64,000 nt of DNA, from assembly GCF_950295315.1 (NCBI RefSeq), contig NC_080165.1, positions 7,876,417 to 7,940,416 of the forward strand. The letters are read 5' to 3'. The DNA is from Erinaceus europaeus (lineage: Eukaryota; Chordata; Mammalia; Eulipotyphla; Erinaceidae). A program made the position numbers and the translations under genes. Below the pieces are notes generated by a model. That model made no database searches, was not told the origin of the DNA, and saw nothing but the letters and a program-made list of their open reading frames with translations. This document shows positions 23,001-35,999 of the stretch, in pieces. Numbering within the stretch: the first letter of the stretch is position 1; each line of letters begins with the position of its first letter.

Positions 23001-26000
23001 AGTGTGCGCCCAATAAACATGGATGGGGTGAGTGAGGGTTCATTTTATCTTGGGATTCTGTTTATCTCCACACACTGGATAGCAGCAGTGTGACTGATAG
23101 GATGTCAAGTTTTGCTGAAAGAAGTATATTTATTTATTTACCACTAGATATCCTTTCATCGATTATAACTTTCTCAGAAAGGGGTGGGGGGGCCCTCCTA
23201 ATTACTGTCTTATTCCTTGCAGCTCTGTAGTTAATTTCACTCAGAAAAGAGCAAACCTTAAAAATAGATGAGAAGACATATTAAGGATCATAAAAGATAC
23301 TAATAAAAAAAAAGATTCTACTTTTCCTTTTGGAAGAACTAGCTTCATGATTCTCACTGCTTTGGGCCTATATTCTCTATTATGTCTATTATCTTGATCT
23401 GTTCTCAAAGTTGGTTAGAAGGGAAAAAAAGCATACTTAAAAAAACACAGAACAAGGAATCGGGCGGTAGTGCAGCAGCTTAAGCACACGTGGCGCAAAG
23501 CACAAGGACCAGTGTAAGGATCCCGGTTCAAGCCCCCAGCTCCCCACCTGCAAGGGAGTCGCTTCACAGGCAGTGAAGCGCAGGTCTGCAAATGTTTATC
23601 TTTCTCTCCCCCTCTCTGTCTTCCCTTCTTCTCTCCATTTCTCTCTGTCCTATCCAACAACAACGACATCAATAACGACAACAATAAAAAACAAGGGCAA
23701 CAAAAGGGAAAATAAATAAATATAAAAAATTAAAAAAAAAAAAAAAAACACAGAACAAAAAAGCCTCATAAAGGGCTTTTCATCAAATAAATGTCCCTCA
23801 GAGAGTCCAATTACAGATCTTGTTTGAATTTCAAATCATAACCACTTTTCCAAAAATTTTGAATGAAGGGTGAGGGGAAAAATAAAGCTAACTTCTGCCT
23901 ATACCTCAAAAGTATAGTTCACTCTGTTTAAAAGGACACTCCCTACTTTTTCACTAACTTCAGTAACCAGTTCACTTATTTACTTATTTTTTTATATTTA
24001 TTTCTCCTTTTGTTGCCCTTGCTATTTTTTATTGTTGTTGTGGTTATTATTGTTGTTGTTATAGATGTCGTCGTTGGATAGGACAGAGAGAAGTGGAGAG
24101 AGGAGGGGAAGACAGAGAGGGGGAGAGAAAGACAGACCCCTGCAGACCTGCTTCATCGCCTGTGAAGCGACTCCCCTGCAGGTGGGAAGCTGGGGGCTCG
24201 AACCGGGATCCTTATGCCGGTCCTTGCACTTGGCGCCACGTGTGCTTAACCTGCTGCGCTACTGCCCGACTCCCAACCAGTTCACTTTTTAAAAATTTCC
24301 TTGGTGCATCCTCTTCCCTGGTATCTAGAGCTGAATGGTGCTGGGGGGTGGGGAGGGGAGAGGGAGTGGCTTTCTATGAAGAAACCTCTAACCAGAGCAC
24401 TTTTGGTTTGTAATGGACAGAAATAATATAGAGACCAACAGGGAAGGGGGATTCTAGGCTGTCGCCTTCTCTGGTCCAGGTGGCTTAGCCAGAGCTAAGC
24501 ATGTTTGAAGAGGTCCTGGCGTTGCTCCTGCAGGCCGGACTAAGTGACAGAGGCCGGGCCTTAGAGCAGGCTGTGTTCGGAGCCGGCCCTGTTCCAGTTT
24601 TCATTCCCTGCGCGTTCCTGCTCTACTGCCGACTGTGCTTCCCACATCCACTTTACCTTTACAGGGATGTCCTCTTCCTGGCTGGCTTTCTCTGAAGTGA
24701 ACACGTAGGAGATCTCTTTGTGAGACGTGGTCTGACGGCAGATGGCACACCTGATGGAGCTTTTGTGAGATCCCACGCTGTACTGTTCGATGATGATTGA
24801 AATGCACTCGTTACAGAAACAGTGCCCGCAGGTCAGGACCGCCCACTACGAAAGAAAACACAGAATGTGGCTCAGTGAGGTACCATCCGAGATGGCTTCG
24901 ACTGACAAGTTAGAAAGGAACTTATAAATTTCATTGGCTAGATCTTTTGTGATATTAATATTCCTTGAATCAGAAAATCTAAGTTGTATTTTTAAATTAA
25001 TTCTTTTCCTAGTCTAAGTTTCTACTGTCAGTTCTGTTTACCCTAAAAGTCATAATAATAATGATACTATTTTTTTTTCTCTTTTATAGGATAGGAGTGA
25101 GAGAAATTGTGTGGGAAGGAAAGAGGGAGAGGGAGAGAGAAAGAAGATGTAATGGATCAAGATGTTATAGGATACATTTACTCCACTGAGTAAAATGTTA
25201 CAGTCAGGAAAAAAAAATGACAATGTGTTATTCTCTGGGACATAATGTAGGGAACTGGAGGTGATTATGCTAAGAAAGTAAGTAGGTGATTATGCTAAGA
25301 AAGTAAGAAAGTAGTAGAGGTGAGAGACAGCTACTGGATGGCTTTATTCATACATGGAACTTAGAGAACTGAAAACTTGAACTTGAGAAAAACAAAACGA
25401 AACAAAACCAAACCCCATAGTAGTATAGTAGTAAACTGTCTCTAAGACTCTGTGAGAACCACAGTGGTTATCAGTGGTAGGGTGAGGTGCACTAAACCTG
25501 AGTAACAGGTGCAGTGTGGAATTATAGAGCCTTTAGTCTCTTAGTCTTGTAAATCACTATTAAATCTCTAATTAAAAAACAGTGGAGGAGTTATAATGAG
25601 AGAGATTCTATGAAGACAGAAATCGGTGAAAGTGCAGAAGATGTCAGATGAAAGCCTTTTAGGACGCATGAAATATCTATTTTGACTTCACCTGTTTCCC
25701 CAGTTGCCGAGCACAGATTGGACAAGGTTCTGGATTAATGCCTCCTGATGTTTTGTCTTGGGACTATCCAAAAAAGAATAAAAAAAAAAATCATTTACAT
25801 TTAAGAGTCATGTACATATTTTTACAACTCGTTTGCAGTAATAAGTGCTAGCAGTTGCAATGCAAACAAATTTATAGTCATCTAATAACTCTATATATCA
25901 TTTAACTATGTTTTCTAGGATTTATAAATAACATTGGAAGGATGAACACAAGATGAAAGCCACTTTTTATTTTTTATATTATTAGTGATATCATGACTGA

Positions 26001-29000
26001 CAACATTGTGGGATAAGAGGGGTACATATCCACACAATTCAATTACCCCACCATCAGAATTCCGTATCCATTCACTCCCTTAGAATCTTTCCCACTCTAT
26101 ATCCCTCTGGGAGCATGGACCAAAGATCTCTATGGGGAGCAGAAGGGGGAGGTCTGGCTTCTGTGATTGCTTCTCCTTTGGATATTGGTGTTGACAGGTG
26201 GGTCCATACCCCCAGGCCGTTTCTATCTTTTCCTAGTGGGATAAACAGCTTTTACTGCAGTTTCTAAAGTTACTGTATTCTATCTGTGATCACATAAAGT
26301 AAGATTAAGAGCAAAATATGACACAACTTAGCTAAGTTCTCAGAATTTTCTTTTCTTTTTTGGCTCCAGGGTTACTGCTAGGGCTCGGTGCCCGCACTAG
26401 GAATCCACTGCTCCTGCAGGCCATTTTTTCCTCTTTTGATGCCCTTGCTGTTTATCGTTTTTTTGTTGTTATTGTTGTTGTATTGCTGTCGTTGCTGAAC
26501 AGGACAGAGAGAAATGGAAAGAGGAGGGAAGACAGAGAGGGGGAGAGACAGGCATCTGCAGCTCTGCTTCACTGCTTGTGAAGTGACCCTCTGCAGGTGG
26601 GGAGCCGGGGGCTTAAACCGGCATCCTCCGCCAGTTCTTGCACTTCGCGCCACGTGCGCTAAACCCGCTGTGCCATCGCCCTAGCCCCAAGGTAGGCTTT
26701 GTTATGATGAGCTGTATTTGCTCCAGGTGGACACTGGGTGAGGCAGCATATTTATGCCACTCCTTAATATAGGTCCATTTTCACTGTCCTTTTCCAAATC
26801 TCACTAAGGGAAAGCAATGAAGTAGAACAAAGATTTGCTACTGATTTGACCTAGTTATGCGCCTGCAAAGTACAATAGTCTTTCAAAACCTCTTAAAAAA
26901 AAAAAGTTAAGGAAAGCATGCTATGCTTGCAGGCACTAGAGTTTTCAGTCTAGTCTGTGGTTTCAGTGATTAGCTAAACTAAAATCATCCAGTGACTCCA
27001 AGGGTTCAAGCCAATGCCCTAAGGATGCTGGAATGTAAAATCTGGCTGCTTTTTCTCCTGTTTACTAGTGCTTTATTTCACATCGCGTGTAACAGGCTCC
27101 CCCTCCCCACTGGATGCTGTAAAATCAACATGTATTTCTCATGATTCTACAGTCACCTGGGGAAGGTCTCATGCATTTGTGTTCATAAGTAGGCAGGCTG
27201 CTGGCTTGGGGAGGGGGCTCGGTGCCTGTGATCCCAGGGAAGGCTTCTACGCAGTGCTAAGAGTTCCCAAGAGTAACCCCAATACCCCCCCCCCCCTGAT
27301 ATAATACACAGACTTTCCAAGTCTCTGCCTGTGTGTTGCAAGATCGACAGACATGAGACTAAGCCCAAGTCTGTATGGGAGAAGATCACCTACAACCAAG
27401 CACGACAGAGGGTGTCAATATAGTACTTGACAAACACTCCATCCCGATTTGTAATATCTCCTTGTTGCTAAGTTGGGTTGCATTGGATCGACCTTCTCGT
27501 GGTGCATCCCGTGAGGACCCATTCATTGGGGAAACTGACGATCCTTCTTAGCCGACTGAATCCACATGGATCCCAGTCACTTTCAAAGCCAGCAACAAGC
27601 AGCTCCTGACAGCTTTGCTGTTGACAGGCTACAGAAGAAGGGCAAACTCTAGAGAGAGAGGAGTTGCTAAGTTAAAGCAAACACGGGCACTCCTTTTCAC
27701 TGCTGCATGGCTGTAAAGATTTCACTCTGTGGGAGCGTTTCTGCACTCACTGTTCCACTCTCCTTATGGTACTAGCAGACAGTATGTAAGGAGAGGCTGC
27801 ATTCCGACAGAACTGGATTTGCAAACACTGCGCAAAGCCGGATTCCTGGCCTCACGTTGCAAACTTCCTTCCAAGCTGCGTATTGTCACACATTCTGATT
27901 TAGTTCAGCTCAGAATATTTTCTAATTCCCGCTTTAATTTCTTTGATTCTAGAGTTATCTAGAAATGGTTAATTTCTAAGTAGTTACATATAGTCATTTT
28001 CTAATTGCTGTTCCACTGTGATCAGAAAACATATTCTTGTACAATGCTAATAATCCACAGTTATTTTTTGAATTAGCAAAATCCCCCCTTTGGAAAATGC
28101 ACATCTATTTGCAGGGTCTACTACGTTCAGTGTCATTTACTTTGTATTTTATTTATTTATTTATGAAGAGAGGCAGAGCGGTTGGGCAGAAGACCCCACA
28201 ACACTTTTCTAAAACTTTATCTACATGTGTTTGACTATATGACTATGTCCTACATTTTTTTAGTATTTTTTTTCTTTGTATGTTTTCCAGATTGGGTATT
28301 TGCTATTAAACTCTATCAGAGTTCACTAATTCTGTTTTCTGGGTCTGATCTCTAGCCAGTGAATTTCTAAATTCAGATACTGCTACTTTCAGTTTCACCT
28401 TATTCTAAGGTGTAAATTCTCATTCACTGGAATTATGCTGTCTTGCCCTTCCTCGCTTTTGTGGACTAATCATAATTACTTAAAGGTCTTTCTTTGTTAT
28501 GTCCACAATCCAGGTCATGCTGCAGACAACCCCAGCAATGTGTCCTGGAGCCCCGCTTCCCCAGAGACCCACACCACTAGGGAAAGAAAGAGACAGGCTG
28601 GGAGTATGGATCGACTTGCCAACCACCCATATTCAGTGGGGAAGCAATTACAGAAGCCAGACCTTCCACCTTCTGCATCCCACAATGACCCTGGGTCCAT
28701 GCTCCCAGAGGGATAAAGAACAGAAAGGCTATCAGGGGAGGGGATGGGATACGGAGATCTGGTGGTGGGAACTGTACCCCTCTTATCCTATGGTCTTGTC
28801 AGTGTTTCCACTTATAAATCAATACATTAAAATAAAAAATTCTAAAACACACACAAAGAATTACAATAAAAAAATACCTTACATCCAGAGATATCAAGAA
28901 ATTTTCCAACAAAATGTCACCCACCCTTCCTTCCTCCTTCCCTCCCTTCCTCCCTCCCCCTCCTTTCTACTTCTCTCTCTTCCTTCCCCAGAGCACTGCT

Positions 29001-32000
29001 CCACTCTGGTGTATGGTGGCACTGGGGATTGATTCTGGGATCTCTGGTACCTCAGGCATTCAAGTCTTTTTGCATAAACATTATGCTATTTCCCCAGTCC
29101 AAAATGTGACTTTTTTTTTCTAATGCTAGATCAAAGTGATCAAAAAAATTTTTTTTCTTCTACCACAGTTAAGTCTTAGAAAGTTCTTTTTTAAAAAATG
29201 TTGTAACACATGAGGAAGTACTCAAGCATCTTACACATATTACTGATTCATATTACCATCAAGTATCTTACACATATTACTGATTCATATTACCATCAAG
29301 CATCTTACACATATTACTGATTCATATTACCATCAAGAAAGTCCTATATCGTAGTCTTATTATGCGTGTAAATGGCAGAGGAATAACATGAAGTTCTGTA
29401 TCTAGAAAATAGCGAGGTTATAATTCAAACTTAAATTTCCTGCTTTGAACAAAGTCTGTCTTCCAAACCACACACTGTTTTACCTAGAACAGATATCACG
29501 TATTCATTTTGTTGTCGCCGGAATTTACTGAGTCAAAAGTATTTTCTATCAACAAAATACAAAGCATCATTTCTCCTACGCAAAGACCTACTATTGTATC
29601 TTGTCCCGATAAAGTTCTCTGTCAGCTGTTATTTCTTCTTGTAATAATGGAATCACATTCACCATGTCCATGCTATGCTCACAACTCAAAATGTGCTATG
29701 AATCACTTCTTCATTCATTCACATGTCTTCTGAGATAGTCGCTTTCCAGCACATTTTATAGTTTCAAATACCAGATTAAAACAAAACAAAACAAAACCCT
29801 GTGTAGTATGACTGACCGCATAGGCAGGTGCTATATACATACACCCATGTACAGACACGCCAGGGAAATGTGGTCACACTTCCAGGATTCATTAACTGGG
29901 GCTACAGCACATGTACAATGATGTTTACTGTCCACTCTTTAAATCGCTGGACAAATATAACTATAGACAACAAACATACTTCATTTTGTAGTTATATTTA
30001 TTTTCCATTTTGTTGCCCTTGTTGTCTTTTTATTGTTGTTGTAGTTATTGTTGTTGTTACTGATGTCGTTGTTGTTAGGACAGAGAGAAATGGAGAGAGG
30101 AGGGAAGACAGAGAGGGGGAGAGAAAGACAGACACCTGCAGACCTGCTTCACCGCCTTTAAAACGACTCCCCTGCAGGTGGGGAGTCGGGGGCTCGAACT
30201 GGGATCCTTGCAACCGGTGGGTCCCTGCACTTTGCACCAGGTGCATTTCACCTGCTGTGCTACCGCCAGGCTCCCAACAAACATATTTCTTTGTGACCTG
30301 TGATTACATATACAGTATCCTTGCTATATTAAACAAATAATTTAAAAAAAAAAAACGACGTACTTTTAATTATAGAATGGGTTAAATGAAAGGAGGACCT
30401 ACAGTATTTTAGTTAGTGTAGTCTGTGTAAAAATAGAATCTCTTAAAAGCAGTACCTTCTCCAAGTTATTCAGGTAAAGAAGTTGCCCAAGTTTTTTCTG
30501 AAGCTGTGATGTAGCTACAGTCTTATCATTGAGCAGTTTTACACGATTTTGTTCAACCTAGAAAACAGAACAAAATATGTCTATTATCTCAGAAAAATGC
30601 TACATTTATATTAAGCATGTATACTTCTTCAATAATATACATTTCCCACTTTAAGAGAAGCCACTTGTATGTGAAAAGCCAGATTTATGAGATACTAAGT
30701 AACTGTATTTCAAATATATATTTTTTTGCTTTACAGAAAGCAAAATTCACCATGTAATTCACATGCACCAGAGTGATAAGCTGCACTTTTCCTCACCCAG
30801 CTGCCAGATTTTCAGAGAAAAACAGGAACAGAGGCAAAGAGTGTGAGAGAGGGAAAACATTTTAATGAGGAAAAGATTGATGGAGTTGGAATTTAACCCT
30901 GAGACACACAGAGAAATTAGTTATGAGAACAAATGCTAGTATCTGTTTAGGAGCAAAGCAAGACACTGCAAAAAAAAAAAAGTTTTTGGTTGTTTTTAAA
31001 GCAAGCTTTTTCCAGCTTTGGAAAAGGTGAGGTAAAAGGGGTAACGTCTAAAAACAAACTAAATTCTTTTAGGTTTTGATATACAGAAGGTAATTACAAA
31101 TAATTCCTTGGAATTTGAAAAGAACACGCAAACAACAACAAAAACCCCATCAAAACAGTAAACTCTAAGCAAGTTATTAGATCATTCTTTAGAAGAAAAA
31201 GAAAATTTAATAGGGGACCAGACATCAGAACACTGCTCTGGCGTATGGTGGGGATTGAACCCAGGGCCCCAGTTTTCAAAGCACAAGCTCTATGTCCTGA
31301 GTCACCTCTCAAGCTCTTTGATCATTCTTGATTTACCAAAACAAACCACCCTGAGTGGCTCAAACTAAGAGCAGAGACTGTGAAATAAATATACAAGCAT
31401 GAAAGAGCTAACGGCTCTCTCTCTCCTATGGGTCATGGGATTTCTTTTTTTGTTCATCAACACTGTGTTATTTACTGTCAAACACGCACAGTAGATGTCA
31501 AATGCATCAAGCTGAAGAGAGCTCTTCTGGTGGGGTCTGCTGAGCTGGCTTCAGACAGAATTATCTTTTGAAATACAGAAGTCACACGTGAACAGACACA
31601 TATTGACATACTGGAAGCTGAAATCCTTTCTTATGAAATTCAAGGTATATCATTTCATTTTGATTTACAGGAATCTCCAATGCGACCCTGAAGTCAAAAT
31701 GAGAGCGTCACCCTCCCAGAACATTCCAGTGTGAACGAGGGTCACGGCAGTCTTGTGACATCTGTCTGTTGAGGTCCTTTCTCTGACTTATGTGCAAATT
31801 ACCTCATGTGGCTCAATGATATAGAGAACAGGAGGATTAGGCTTTGGCTCCTTAGGATGACGGACTCTTAGTCGCTCAGTAGCCATTGCAAGTTCATCAA
31901 CGGCAGACACACGGTTCCTCAGAGTCATCCAGTATTCATGCAGCAGCTGAAGAACAGAAGGGTGGGGTGAAGGACATGATGAGAATCGGTTGAGACCACC

Positions 32001-35000
32001 GAGGGGCCTCAACACAAAGTCTTCAGTGAGGCGCTAAGAACACACGGCTGATTTCTTTAAAGTCATGTGCTTAAAAACTTTAAGATTAGGTGTAAGATTA
32101 GGTCTAAGTGATTTTTGGATCACTTTGAGAATGAAGAAATTAATGTCCATTCTATAGGACATCAAAGTTCAAAGACTTCCCAAAGATTTTTGACAGAACC
32201 AAATACCTTTTTTTTTCTTTTTCTAAATTTATTATTGGACAGAGACAGAGAGAAATTGAAAGGGGAGGAGGTCAACAGGGAAAGAGGCAGAGAGACATCT
32301 GCAGCCCTGCTTCATCACTTGTGAAGCTTCACCCGTGAAGGTGGAAACCAAGGACTTGAACCTGGGTCCTTGTGCCCAGTAATTTATTTAACCAGTTGGG
32401 CCACTGCCTGGCCCTAGAATCAAATATCTTCATAGATAAATACAGACTGATGGAGTCTATGCTTCACTTCTAAAAGAAAAATGTTACCACAAAAACACTT
32501 TATATATTCATAATAATACAGGCACATGAAAAAGAATGCTATACGATGCACCTGGTGAGATTTGATAACGTCAGCAACATTAATCCCTTCAAGTCAATGT
32601 TTCTCTTCCACAGTGTCACACAAGGCCCCAGCATAGGTTAATTACTACTCTGAACTGGACTTAGTATTTTATCCTTTTCATTCGAGTTATACGAGTCTAC
32701 ATATCCTTAATAATTTGGTGCTGTTTCGGAAACGCACAGAAGCTCCATCGATCCCTTTAACGTCCTGGTGTGCTTTTCTTTTTTTTTTATATTTATTTTC
32801 CCTTTTGTTGCCCTTGTTGCTGTAGTTTTTATTGTTGTTATAATTAATGTCACTGTAGTTGGATAGGACACAGAGAAATGGAGAGAGGAGGGGAGATAGA
32901 TAGGGGGAGAGAAAGACACCTGTAGACCTGCTTTATTGCCTGCGAAGTGACTCCCCTGCAGGTGGGGAGCCGGGGTTTTAGCCAATAGGTTTTGGCTATT
33001 ACAAATTGTGCTGATATGAACATACGTGTACACAGATCTTTCTGGTTGGTTGTGTTTGATTCCTTAGGATAATTCCCCAGGGGAGGAATTGCAGGATTAC
33101 AGAGTAGGTTCATTTCTAGCCTTCTGAGAGTTCTCCAGACTGCTCTCCACAGGGGTTAGGCCCACTGACATTCCCACCAGCAGTGCAGGAGGGTTCCTTT
33201 GTCCCCACAACCTCCCAGCTGCTACCTTTTATGATCGATGACTTTCTCACAGGAGTGAAATGCTATTTTATTGTGGCTTTAATTTGCATTTCTCTGACAA
33301 TGATTTGGAACAGTTTTTCATGTCTGCTGGCCTTTTTGTGGATGGAGATTTTAACCCTCCTTTAAAAAGGTAAGGATGTGAAGCTAGGTGGCGGCTCACC
33401 TGTCAAAGGGTCACACGACTATATAAGCATCATTATCTGGGTTCAAGTCTCCCATGGTGGGGTACTCCTCCTATTTCTCTTGTTTATTTCCTTTTCCCTC
33501 TATTTCTATCTTAAGTTAAAATAAAAGAAAAAAAAAAGTCTGCTGGGAGCAATGGGAATGTGCATGTGTAAAGTCCTGGCAGGGAAAAAAAAAAATAAAT
33601 AAAGGAAAGGAATTCAGGAAAAATAAAAGGTATCAAATGGAATTATTAGCAAAATACTTATTTTACTCCCTCATCTACCTCAATTTTTAATATAAAGGAG
33701 ACAACAAATCCAAGTATAAAAAGAGTTAAAAATTAATAAGTTCTGGAATCTCATCTCAAACCTAATTCTGATGAGATTATTAAGCACATATAAGAAGGCT
33801 CACTTGTGTACTATTAATGACAATGATTCCAATCTTAAGAAAAATATCTAGAATGCTCCTGTCTTCAAAGTGGTGGATATTTATTTATGATTGACAGAGA
33901 AAAAGCAAAATTAAACTAAACCCCACTCTGATTTCACAGGACAGCAGTGTAAGATCAAGTTAATGACACATTTTGACACTTCAATAAAAGGTTTCATATG
34001 GACTACAGTTTCAAATGTTTTTGGAATGATTTCATATTATAAACTGAAGTTCCTTATTTGTTTAGTGTCTTGTTCAGTAGAGAGAGAGAGGTGACGACAC
34101 CTGAAATCTCTGGAGCAATTGTAAAAACTAGAGTGAGAAAGGCATCTAGCAATTCAAAATGTAACGAAGGAGAAGGTTGTATTGGGAAAAAAGTTTCAAA
34201 AAGCAATACCTTGTACTCCTTCTTCCATGCTTCAAAAAGGTCCATTGAAGCACTTCCTTGATCAATAAACTCAGCATCAAACCTATGTGACCTCGCAAAT
34301 GACAGCAAAGCTTTCAAAGACCGCTCCGTCTCACTTACTGCCCACAGGCCCCGACTGGTGGTAGGTATGCGGTCATCGACCAGGCCTTCCTCATCTTCTA
34401 TCATCTCTTCAAATATGGCTGTCTGTCCCTTGACTCTGAAGGCATAGACAGAAAACACTACTGTCAACGTGAGGAGCAGCACTGTAAAAGTTACAGGCAC
34501 AGCCCACAGATAAGAAAGGTCAATAACTTTCATTGAAAACTTTCAAACATTTCCGTCAGACATGCATGGAACTGTGTGGAAAACTATAGCAACTCCGAAA
34601 AATACTTGCATATTTCCATAAATTTGACTAGTGTTTCTTGAGAGTAATATACCATAAAAACAACTACAAGTTCTAGACTAAAATTGAGTTCTGAGAATTA
34701 AAGCAATCAAAAATACAAACTACCAGCACTAGTCACGCATCAACAAAACCACCAAAAAATACTGTAAGGTACATTATCAGACAATGCCTTTTTGGAGGGG
34801 CATAATCAGAAATTAATTACAGCTAACATTTTATAGGATGCTAACCACATATCCAGCTAAGCAACAATGTGGATCTTTTTTTTTAAATATATTTTTTATT
34901 ATCTTTTTATTTTATTTACTGGATAGAGACAGCCAGAAACTGAGGGGGGATGGGGAGATAGAGAAGGAGGAGACAGAGAGACACCTGCAACCCTGTTGTA

Positions 35001-35967
35001 CTGCTCCCTAAGTTTTCCCCCTGTAGGTGGGGGCCGGGGGGCTTGAACCTGAGTCCTTGCACAGTGTAGCATGTGCCATCAGCCAGGTGCGCCACCACCT
35101 GGCCCTGTGTGGATTTTCTTATTCAATATTCATAAGCCTTAATGAGTATTATTATTTTCCTCACATGGATGAGGATACTGAGATTTGGAGAATTTGCCCA
35201 CAATAGTGTGCAGGCTTGAGTGCAAATATCTTGTCCTTAAGAGTCTGCCGTGATGACCTCCCCGAACCTCACCTCGCCCCACTTCCCCAGAGCCTGACCT
35301 CACTCGGGAAAGACACAAACAGGCGGGGGGTATAGACTGACCTGCAATGGAGTAGCAATTACAGAAGCCAGAACTTTCAACTTCTGCACCCCATAAGGAA
35401 TCTTAGTCCATACTACCAGGTGGGTACATGTTAAGGGAAGATGAACAGAGGGCTCTGAACTCCAATTCCATCAAAACCCAGAAGGGGGGGGGGGAGCGGG
35501 GGTGGGGCTAGGTGGCAATGATATGACTTAAGAGAACTACTGCGGTTTCTGCTGAAAGGTGATGCAGACACAGAAATCTGGTGGTGGGAATGGTGTGGGA
35601 TCATACCCCCATCTGTAAATCAGTTAAGTCACTAATAAATATTAAAAAAAAAAAGTCTGCCACTACCCTAACTCTGCAATTGTACACAGGCGTGAGAATT
35701 TTGAAGTTCCTTTGTTCTATATAGGTGTAACTGAGCGATTAAATGGATCAAATGTCAAAATTTAAGAAAAGAAAAATATAATAAAGATTGCTGTCAGGAA
35801 AAAGATAATCTCATAGATTCAGACACCAAAGAGAAAGGTTTCATTTTCCTGATGGGATTTAATCAGAAAACTTACGTTTGAGAAAACAACTTTGATTCAT
35901 ATTCTGTGAACAGTTCATCAGCCTTACAAAAGACACAACTGGAAAAGAAAAAAAAAACTATCAGAGA

Positions 35968-35999
<32 letters not shown>

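Noticed and set aside
28499..29032. 177-codon plus-strand frame
   Set aside because: It spans a family B LINE 3' end and pyrimidine-rich SINE sequence.
29828..30340. 170-codon plus-strand frame
   Set aside because: Most of it is the reverse SINE at 29990-30277; no conserved domain.
34054..34533. A longer exon 13 including a hydrophobic N-terminal stretch
   Set aside because: The hydrophobic part (34436-34533) is intron upstream of the CTTCAG acceptor; joining to exon 12 needs the acceptor at 34435.
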